A DNA stretch of 64,000 nucleotides, from positions 1 to 64,000 of the forward strand of contig CAZQXD010000005.1 in the NCBI GenBank assembly GCA_964597315.1, read 5' to 3'. Positions 44,101 through 51,648 of the stretch are shown piece after piece. Positions within the stretch are counted from its first letter, which is position 1, and every line of letters starts with the position of its first letter. The DNA is from CAZQXD01 sp964597315 (GTDB lineage: Bacteria > Pseudomonadota > Gammaproteobacteria > Competibacterales > Competibacteraceae). Made by a program: the position numbers and the translations under genes. The notes beneath the pieces were generated by a model. The model worked only from the letters and a program-made list of their open reading frames with translations, did not search any database and had not been told where the DNA came from.

Positions 44101-46860
44101 CCCATGCCCTGGAGGAACAGCGGGACGGGGCCACGGTGGCGTCCGAGCCCTACCCGGAAGGACTGGACACATGGGTGCGGCCATTTATCAAAGACTATGT
44201 ACCCGCCGACCCGCCGACCGGCTCCCGATCCCTGCCCGGCGCCGGGGGCTGGCGGGTCCTGGCGCCGCCCGGAGTCCCCCTGGCCACGGCCCTGGAAGCA
44301 GCCCTGGCCAAGGCCGACGGCGGCGGCGTGGTGTTGTGTTTGCCCGTGGACGCCGGGGCCGAGACCCTGCCCCTGTTGCTGGCCGCCGCCGCCGGGGTTC
44401 GGGAGCGGGCCGCCGCCGCCCTGGCCCTGGTACAGCCGGGGGCGGGCGCGGCGGCCTTTGTCCGGGGCCTGTTCCTGGAGTCCCGGGGTCTAACCGTGGC
44501 GGTGTTGGACCTGCCCCCGGATGACCGGGCCGTGGATCGGGTGCTGGCCGAACTGGCAGTGGCCCGGGATTATCATGAAGTTCGCTATGAGCAGGGGGCG
44601 CGGCGGCGGCCCCGTTGGCGGGTGTTGCCCGACGCCCCGACCATGACGTCGCCCCTGGGTCCCGAGGACCTGCTGTTAGTCAGTGGCGGGGGCAAGGGCA
44701 TCGCCGCCGAGTGCGCCCTGGACCTGGCTCGGAACTGGGGGGTGCGGCTGGCTCTGCTGGGTCGCTCCGATCCCGCCGCCGACCCGGAGCTGGCGGCCAA
44801 TCTGCGCCGCTTCGAGTCCCTGGGCGGGGACTGGCGCTACCTGGCCGCCGATGTCCGGGACCGGGAGGCGGTGGCTGCGGCCCTGGCTACCCTGCAACAG
44901 GCTTGTGGGCCAGTGACCGCCCTGCTGCACGGGGCCGGGCGCAATCAGCCCACCCGGGTGGTGGACCTGGACGAAACCAAGATCCGCGCCACCCTGGCTC
45001 CCAAACTGGACGGCCTGGCCCATTTACTCATGGCCTTGGACCCCGAGCGGCTGCGGTTGCTGATGGCCTTTGGCTCGGTCATCGCCGAAACCGGTCTGCC
45101 CGGCGAGGCGGATTATGGTCTGGCCAACCAGTGGCTGGCCCGTGCCGTGGACCGCTACGGCGAGGCCCATCCCCGGTGCCGCTGCTTGACGCTGGAGTGG
45201 TCGGTCTGGTCCGGGTCCGGCATGGGGGAGCGGCTGGGGCGGATCGAGTCCCTGGCGAGGGCGGGTATTACCGCTATCACCCTCGAGCAGGGGGTGGCCG
45301 CCCTCGGGGCGCTATTATGCCGGGACTTGCCGGTTTCGACCCTGGTGGTGGGGGGGCGGCTACCGGATACGCCGACCCTGCCCCTGGAGCGGCCAAGCTT
45401 GCCGTTTCTACGGTTTCTGGAGCAGCCCCGGGTATGGTGCCCCGGAGTGGAACTGGTGGCGGAATGGGAGTTGAACGCCGCCGCCGATCTTTATCTGGAC
45501 GATCACGCCCTAGAGGGCGAACGGCTGTTGCCCGCAGTCATGGGCCTGGAGGCCATGGCCCAGGCCGCCAGCGCCTTATTGGGCCGGGACGGGATGCCCC
45601 GGTTCGAGCAACTGGTCTTCGCACGGCCCATCGTCGCCCCGGCCAACGGCGCCGAGGTGGTCAGGCTGCTGGCCCTGGCTGGGGACGCCGACACCGTGGA
45701 GCTGGCCCTGCGCTGCGCCAGCACCGGGTTTAAAGTGGACCATTTTCGGGGACGCTGCCGGTTCGGCGCGGCGACGGTCGCGGCGACGCCCCTGGCCCCC
45801 GAGGCCCAGACCCTGGATTTGGACCCGGCCCGGGACCTGTATGGAAGCCTACTGTTTCAGAGGGGGCGGTTCAGGCGGCTGTTGGCCTATCAGCACCTCC
45901 AGGCCACCGCCTGTAGGGCCTTGATCGGCCCTGGAGACGGCCAGCCCTGGTTTGCCCGCTATCTGCCCGATACCCAGGTGCTAGGCGATCCCGGCGCCCG
46001 AGACGCCGCCATCCATGCCGTACAGGCGTGCATTCCCATGGCCCGGTTGTTGCCGGTGGGGGTGGAGCGGCTTGATGCCGGTCGGCTCGACGGTCCCGGT
46101 CCCTGGACCGTAACCGCCCGGGAACGCTGGCAACGGGACCGATTGTACTGCTACGACCTGGACCTGTTCGCCGCCAATGGCCGCCATCTGGAACGCTGGG
46201 AGGGCCTGACCCTGCGCCGGATCGCGGAACGGGACCCCGCTGGTCCTTGGTCGCCGACCCTGCTGGCGGTCTATCTGGAGCGGCGGCTGGCCGAGGCCGG
46301 GGCCAAGGCTCTGGCCCTGACCCTGGAGCCGGGCGCGGGCCGTGGCCCAGGCCGGGAACGGGCCGTGGCCCGGTTATTGGGACCGGAGGCGAGGCTGGCC
46401 CGCCGCCCGGACGGCAAGCCGCTGCCGGNNNNNNNNNNGGGCCGGGGACTTGTCTCTGGCTCATGTCGAGGGCTTGACCCTGGCGGTGGCCGGACCTGTG
46501 ACGCTGGCCTGCGATCTGGAGCCGGTGCGGCCCCGGGATCGGGACACCTGGCGGGGCCTGCTGGGGGAGGAGGGCTGGGGGTTGGCCGTGACCCTCAGTG
46601 GCGTCGATGACGAATCCTGGGACAGCGCCGCTACCCGGGTCTGGAGCGCCCGGGAGTGCCTGAAAAAAGCGGGCCTACCAGTGACAACCCCCCTCAGCCT
46701 GGTGGAGCGGGACGGCCCCTGGACCCGCCTGGCTGCGGGCGACCGGCCCCTGGTTGGATACCGGGCCAGCCTGGCCGGACGCGCCGAGCCACTGATCGTA
46801 ACGGTGCTGTGGATTCCGGCCACCGGGCGTTCCCTTGACCAGCCGGTGGCGGCCTCATGA
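41130..46860 (+). CDS. Enediyne polyketide synthase (PKSE), KS-AT-ACP-KR-DH-PPTase, interrupted by assembly gap
   Basis: A single iterative PKS of about 1,900 residues. The KS has Cys209 (DGACCSSL), His342 (EAHGTGTG) and His379 (NIGHTKAA). The AT has Ser645 (GHSLGE) and His747 (AFHSPAM). The ACP has Ser957 in ADLHLNSMSVG, the PKSE-type ACP signature. The KR has GGGKGIAAE, with ADYGLAN as the Tyr-x3-Asn. The DH has DDHALEGERLLPAV. The C-terminal phosphopantetheinyl transferase has RRPDGKP before and LSLAHVEG plus VWSARECLKKAG after the N-run. PKSEs make a polyene from malonyl-CoA and self-activate their ACP. The frame shifts by one across the 10-N gap; a true gap length divisible by 3 restores it. 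Confidence 0.93.
46429..46438. other. Assembly gap (10 N) inside the PKS gene
   Basis: Ten unresolved bases lie between RRPDGKPLP and AGDLSLAH of the PPTase domain. The same domain continues on both sides in frames one base apart, so the true gap is probably short and a multiple of three. The surrounding DNA is very GC-rich and partly self-complementary, which may have blocked sequencing. Confidence 0.9.
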
Positions 46861-47267
46861 GCCGGGCCTACGAGTACCGTCATCTGGTGGCTTTCGAAGA
46901 CACCAATGTGGTGGGCAATGTTTATTACGCCAACCATGTGCGCTGGCAGGGGCGCTGTCGGGAACTATTTCTGCGCGACCATGCCCCCCAGGTGCTGGAC
47001 GCGTTGGGCCAAGGCCTAGTCATGGTCACTACCCGGGTAGTCTGCGAGTATTTCCATGAGCTATACGCCTTCGATGAGGTGCTGATCCAGATGCGGGCCG
47101 GGGCAGTGACCCAGAGCCGGGTAACCCTGTTGTTCGAGTATTGGCGAGGTGAGGAGCTGATGGCCCGGGGCGAGCAACAGGTGGCTTGTTTGCGTAAGCA
47201 AGGGGAGGGCCACGTGGCCGCTCCCCTCCCCGAGGCCTTGCGCGCGGCCCTGGCGGACTTTAGCTAG
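46857..47267 (+). CDS. Enediyne thioesterase, E10 type (hotdog fold)
   Basis: A 136-residue protein with GNVYYANHVRWQGRCRE at 20-36, a highly diagnostic motif of CalE7/DynE7-type thioesterases. Asn17 and Arg35 probably match the Asn/Arg pair described as catalytic in CalE7 (alignment by eye). It releases the PKSE product as a conjugated polyene or methyl-hexaenone. The start overlaps the PKS stop (ATGA), confirming the PKS reading frame after the gap. Its stop shares CTAG with the convergent gene. Confidence 0.93.
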   Translation: MSRAYEYRHLVAFEDTNVVGNVYYANHVRWQGRCRELFLRDHAPQVLDALGQGLVMVTTRVVCEYFHELYAFDEVLIQMRAGAVTQSRVTLLFEYWRGEELMARGEQQVACLRKQGEGHVAAPLPEALRAALADFS

Positions 47268-49444
47268 CCTGGACCAGGCGCTTTTCGACCCCGGACTAGG
47301 TTCAGCCCCAACAGCCCGCCAGCCAGCAGGGTCAGGGTAGCGGGCAGGGGAATGGGCGCATAGTCCTCCACCTCACCGTGGGCGATGCCATCCACGGAGA
47401 CGAATTTACCAAAGGGCAGCACGTCCAGGTCCATGGGGTCCCAGGTCAACCGGAACCGGCTGTAGAACGCCCGGGGGTCGAAAGGCAGCCCGAAGCGGCG
47501 GCTGTGCAAGCCCGGGGTCAGGTCGAGAATGGCGTCGATGAACAACTCGAAAGGATGATCGAAAAAGCCGCTTTCGTTCACGTCCCACCAGGCCCGTAAT
47601 TGATAGGGGTTAGAGCCTGGGCGGGTAATATCGAACAGCACATCCACGAAGTCAGGGCCGAAGAACACCCCGTCCTCGTCATCGCCCAGGTCGAAATCCA
47701 GCAGGTTGATATCCCGGTCGTCGCCGTCGGCCCGGATGCTGGGCTGGCCGTCCATATCGTAGTCCCAATGCTGACCCAGGCGCTGCAAAAAGCCCTCTTC
47801 GTAGCGCGGCCCGTCGGAGTCCCGCAGGGTGCGGTAGCTGTCCGGGGCATCCCCCAGGTCCTCGACCACCGCCGCCACCAGGGCGTCGATCTGGGTCACG
47901 CCGTCGTGGCCATGATCTCCCAGGGCATGGGCGTTGATAAATACTCCGGTCGCGGGGGTGGGCAATACCCAGCGGCCCAGATGATCGTCCACCGGGGTGG
48001 CGTCGGTCCAGCCGGGGTTGAACACCTGCTTGGGCTGGTTGACCCGCTGCTGATTGCCGTCCATGTCCTGGAACATCAGATCATAGTCCAAGGCCATATG
48101 GCGCAAGTCCTTATTGCCGGCGGCGTTCACGTCCGAGTCCGAATAACGGGTGGCCAGGGAAAACACGTCCACCACGTTGAACCACTGTCCTGGAAACGTC
48201 TGCAAGTTCCCGAACTGGCCTAGTCCGCTATGGTCATGGCCGGTATTGCCGGGACCGGCGGGGGGGTGGCGGGGCGCGGCCCCGGCGCCGGTGGTCCAGA
48301 ACAGCGGGTCGGCCCCTTGGCTGTGGTCGGCCCCGCCGCCCAGCCCCTCCAGGCCGAAGGCCACGGCGGCGGTGGCGGCGTTGCCGTCGTGGTCCACGGC
48401 CCGCTGGGGATGGTCGGCCACGAAATCCCAGTCCACCTTGTTGCCCGCAGCGTCCACGTTGCCCCGCTGCCCGCCGGGGAAAAATGGCCGCGTCTGGGGA
48501 TCGGTGAAGATCTGCTGGACTTGGCTGCTGGTGATCTGCATCTTGCCCCCTACCGTGGCGGACAGCCGGGGACCGGCCTCGTTTATCGAGCCTGGCCGGG
48601 TGGTGAAGGGGGTCACGATATTGCCGGGGTCCTGGGAGTGGGCGGGATCGCCCGGGGTGAGCGAGTGGATGGCCTGGCCGTCGCCCACGAAGTGATAGAG
48701 TTCATGGGCGAAGGCGTCGTTGCCCCGGTTGACGGGCGGGGTGCCGCCGGCCCGGATATTGCCCATGAAAATAGCCTCGTTACCCGCCCCCGGAAAAAAC
48801 GAGGGGTGAAAGGTCTCGGCCAAGGCCCCCGAGGTCAGGGAGGTAGCGTAATAATTATCGATCAGGGGCGCCCCGCTGTTGTGGTTGCCCATGATGGTTT
48901 GCTCTTCCTGGGGCAGGCCCATTTGGGCATCGCCGAGGCCGTGGCTCAGTGGAAAATCGAAGCTGCCCGGTCGGCCGGCTGCCGGGGAGTCCACCCCGCG
49001 GACACCCGCCTCCAAGACGCTCACCCCCGCCTGGAGCAGGTAGGCTTTATCGGCGTAATGGAAGTCGTTGATGCGGTCGTCCGGGGCGATGGCCCCGGTA
49101 TTGTCTCGGAGAATGATGGATTGCACCTGCAGGCTCCGGTCGCTGCGGTCGAAAGCGCAGCCGGAGGCGGTGTCATAGCTGCAATCCACGTCCCGAGGAC
49201 CGTTCAGGGCGGGATGGCGCACGTCGATCCAGCCGCTCCACTCGTCGCCGGTGCGGCGGCTGCCGGGGTCTGGGGCGAAGCGCAGATAGCCTTCCCCCTC
49301 CAGAGCCGTACGGGTCATGTCCACTCCGGGGGTGGTGATATGCAGCGCCCACAGGGACGGCGCCGCCATGGTCAGCACGGCGACGCCGAGCCAGACCAGC
49401 AGGGGCGGGGGAGGTACGCGTTCGGATAAGCTGCGTGGGTTCAT
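47264..49444 (-). CDS. Large PEP-CTERM (VPLPA-type) protein with zincin-like HExxH motif
   Basis: A 726-residue protein with a signal peptide (to about residue 35), a Gly/Asp/His-rich N-terminal domain containing HELYHFVG at 247-254, a C-terminal beta-rich domain with GEVEDYAP, and the sorting tail IPLPATLTLLAGG followed by RGRK. The HExxH-xx-G spacing resembles metzincins, but the expected third His is Gln257; H260 could substitute. It may be a surface metallopeptidase or a binding protein with a vestigial site. GGGAGCC precedes the ATG. It is divergent from nirJ-nirE. Confidence 0.75.
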   Translation of the reverse strand: MNPRSLSERVPPPPLLVWLGVAVLTMAAPSLWALHITTPGVDMTRTALEGEGYLRFAPDPGSRRTGDEWSGWIDVRHPALNGPRDVDCSYDTASGCAFDRSDRSLQVQSIILRDNTGAIAPDDRINDFHYADKAYLLQAGVSVLEAGVRGVDSPAAGRPGSFDFPLSHGLGDAQMGLPQEEQTIMGNHNSGAPLIDNYYATSLTSGALAETFHPSFFPGAGNEAIFMGNIRAGGTPPVNRGNDAFAHELYHFVGDGQAIHSLTPGDPAHSQDPGNIVTPFTTRPGSINEAGPRLSATVGGKMQITSSQVQQIFTDPQTRPFFPGGQRGNVDAAGNKVDWDFVADHPQRAVDHDGNAATAAVAFGLEGLGGGADHSQGADPLFWTTGAGAAPRHPPAGPGNTGHDHSGLGQFGNLQTFPGQWFNVVDVFSLATRYSDSDVNAAGNKDLRHMALDYDLMFQDMDGNQQRVNQPKQVFNPGWTDATPVDDHLGRWVLPTPATGVFINAHALGDHGHDGVTQIDALVAAVVEDLGDAPDSYRTLRDSDGPRYEEGFLQRLGQHWDYDMDGQPSIRADGDDRDINLLDFDLGDDEDGVFFGPDFVDVLFDITRPGSNPYQLRAWWDVNESGFFDHPFELFIDAILDLTPGLHSRRFGLPFDPRAFYSRFRLTWDPMDLDVLPFGKFVSVDGIAHGEVEDYAPIPLPATLTLLAGGLLGLNLVRGRKAPGPG

Positions 49445-49570
49445 GATCAGGCTCCCGTGTCGAGGAAAAACGCCATGGAATGGCGGTGGCCGCGCTGTCG
49501 GTCCCTGGATCAGCTCAAGGAGTCAAGGACGGACCGGGAACGAAAATCGGGTCATGGGCGGCGCTCGGAC

Positions 49571-49584
49571 TTGCGCTAGATCAA
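49571..49584. promoter_or_regulatory. FNR/DNR-type box upstream of nirJ-nirE
   Basis: TTGCGCTAGATCAA is a slightly degenerate FNR box centred 70 bp before the nirJE start, with GATAAG at 49610-49615 as a possible -10. It could also serve the divergent PEP-CTERM gene. Confidence 0.65.
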
Positions 49585-49647
49585 GTTCCCGCCCGGTGGA
49601 ATGGACGAAGATAAGCCGCACCGCCGGAGAATCCAGAGGAGCTAGCC

Positions 49648-51648
49648 ATGTTCCGCATCACCCAGTACATGCAGGAACTCATCCAGCCCACCCCCTTGGG
49701 TCCGGCCCGCAAGCCCCCGGGTCCGGTGGTGATCTGGAACCTGGTGCGCCGCTGCAACCTCACCTGCAAGCACTGTTATTCCATTTCCGCCGATATTGAT
49801 TTCCCCGGAGAGTTATCCACGGCCCAGGTGTTCACGGTCATGGACGATCTGAAAGCCTTTCGGGTGCCGGTGCTAATCCTCTCCGGGGGCGAGCCGCTGC
49901 TGCGCCCGGACATCTTCGACATCTCCCACCGGGCCAAGGCCATGGGCTTTTATACGGGGTTGTCCAGCAACGGCACCCTGATCGACGCCAATAGCATTGG
50001 CCGGATCGCCCAGGTGGGCTACGACTACGTGGGCATCAGCATCGACGGCATCAAGGACACCCACGACCGTTTCCGACGCCGGGCCGGGGCCTTCGACGAC
50101 GCCCTGCGGGGGATGCGACTGTGCAAGGACCACGACATCAAAGTGGGGCTGCGCTTCACCCTCACCCAGGATAACGCCCACGAACTGCCACAGTTGCTAC
50201 AACTGATGCGCGCCGAGGGGGTGGATAAGTTCTATTTGTCCCACCTCAACTACTCCGGTCGGGGCAACCATAATCGCAAGGACGATGTGGTCCACCGCAT
50301 GACCCGGGAAGCCATGGACCTGCTGTTCGATGCCTGCCTGAGTGATCTGAACAGTGGCCATCACCGGGAGTACGTCACCGGCAATAACGACGCCGACGGG
50401 GTGTATCTGCTGCACTGGGCGCAACGGCGCTTTCCAGAGCGGGTGGCGGCCTTGCGGACCCGGCTGGAGCGGTGGGGGGGCAATTCCTCCGGGGTGAACA
50501 TCGCCAATATCGACAATGTGGGCAATGTCCACCCGGACACCTTCTGGTGGGGCTATACCCTGGGCAATGTGAAGGAGCGGCCGTTCTCGCAAATCTGGCC
50601 CGACACCACCGACCCCTTGATGGCGGGCCTGAAAGCCGATCCAAGGCCCGTGAAAGGTCGCTGCGGGGCCTGCGCCTACCTGGCGGTGTGCGGCGGCAAC
50701 ACCCGGGTGCGGGCCTGGCAGACCACCGGCGACCCCTGGGCCGAGGACCCGGCCTGCTATCTGGATAACAGCGAAATCAGCCTGCCCGAGGACTTTGTCT
50801 CCGAGCCTCCCACGCCCTGGCGCAAGGCCGACCCGATCCGCTTTCGGCCCGCCCTCCGGCCCAGCGTTCCCCGGGGCGGCGAAGTGGCCCTGGTGGGGGC
50901 CGGTCCCGGAGACCCGGAACTGCTGACCCTGCGCGCTCATCGGCTGTTGCGGGAGGCGGAGGTGGTGGTCTATGACCGGCTGGTGTCCCCGGAGGTGCTG
51001 GCCCTGGCCAATCCCGCCGCCGAGCGCATCAATGTGGGCAAGGAGCAGGGCAAGCATCCCATTTCCCAGGAGCAGATCAACGGCCTGCTGGTGCGCTTCG
51101 CCCGTCAGGGCCGAAAAGTGGTGCGGCTCAAGGGGGGCGATCCCTTTATCTTCGGTCGGGGCGGCGAGGAAATCCAAAGCCTGGCCGGGGAGGGGATTGC
51201 TTTCCAAGTCGTTCCGGGCATCACCGCCGCCAGCGGCTGCGCCGCCTACGCCGGTATTCCCCTGACCCATCGGGACCATGCCCAGTCTTGCGTCTTCGTC
51301 ACCGGCCATCTCAAGGACGAGTCCCTGGACCTGGACTGGCCGGCCCTGGCCCGGCCCCGGCAGACCGTGGTGTTCTATATGGGCCTGCACGGCCTGCCCC
51401 TGATCCGGGACCGGCTGCTGGAACACGGGCTACCGGCCCGGACCCCGGCGGCCCTGGTGGAGCAAGGCGCCAGCCCCCGGCAGCGGGTCCATGTGGCCAG
51501 CTTGGCGGAGCTGCCGGAACTGGCCGAGCGGGTCCAGGCCCGGCCCCCCACCCTGATTATCGTGGGAGACGTGGTCAAGCTACATCAGGAACTGGCCTGG
51601 TACCGGCCCCAGGCGACGCCGGCGGCCCGTTCGGTGGGAGAGGCATGA
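49648..51648 (+). CDS. nirJE: NirJ-NirE fusion: radical SAM heme d1 enzyme joined to uroporphyrinogen-III methyltransferase
   Basis: A 666-residue protein in two parts. Residues 1 to about 390 are NirJ: the radical SAM cluster RRCNLTCKHC (C36, C40, C43), LSGGEPLLRPD, and a C-terminal cluster region GACAYLAVCGG. Residues about 412-655 are a SUMT domain (VALVGAGPGDPELLTLRA, VVRLKGGDPFIFGRGGEE, VVPGITAASGCAAYAGIPLTHR), i.e. the NirE/CobA role, converting uroporphyrinogen III to precorrin-2. The frame is continuous with no stop. It joins an early and a late step of heme d1 synthesis. nirN starts at the overlapping ATGA. Confidence 0.92.
   Translation: MFRITQYMQELIQPTPLGPARKPPGPVVIWNLVRRCNLTCKHCYSISADIDFPGELSTAQVFTVMDDLKAFRVPVLILSGGEPLLRPDIFDISHRAKAMGFYTGLSSNGTLIDANSIGRIAQVGYDYVGISIDGIKDTHDRFRRRAGAFDDALRGMRLCKDHDIKVGLRFTLTQDNAHELPQLLQLMRAEGVDKFYLSHLNYSGRGNHNRKDDVVHRMTREAMDLLFDACLSDLNSGHHREYVTGNNDADGVYLLHWAQRRFPERVAALRTRLERWGGNSSGVNIANIDNVGNVHPDTFWWGYTLGNVKERPFSQIWPDTTDPLMAGLKADPRPVKGRCGACAYLAVCGGNTRVRAWQTTGDPWAEDPACYLDNSEISLPEDFVSEPPTPWRKADPIRFRPALRPSVPRGGEVALVGAGPGDPELLTLRAHRLLREAEVVVYDRLVSPEVLALANPAAERINVGKEQGKHPISQEQINGLLVRFARQGRKVVRLKGGDPFIFGRGGEEIQSLAGEGIAFQVVPGITAASGCAAYAGIPLTHRDHAQSCVFVTGHLKDESLDLDWPALARPRQTVVFYMGLHGLPLIRDRLLEHGLPARTPAALVEQGASPRQRVHVASLAELPELAERVQARPPTLIIVGDVVKLHQELAWYRPQATPAARSVGEA

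Noticed and set aside
41130..46860. PUFA synthase (PfaA) or modular PKS
   Set aside because: One ACP instead of tandem ACPs, a C-terminal PPTase, and the E3-E4-E5-E10 neighbours fit PKSE only.
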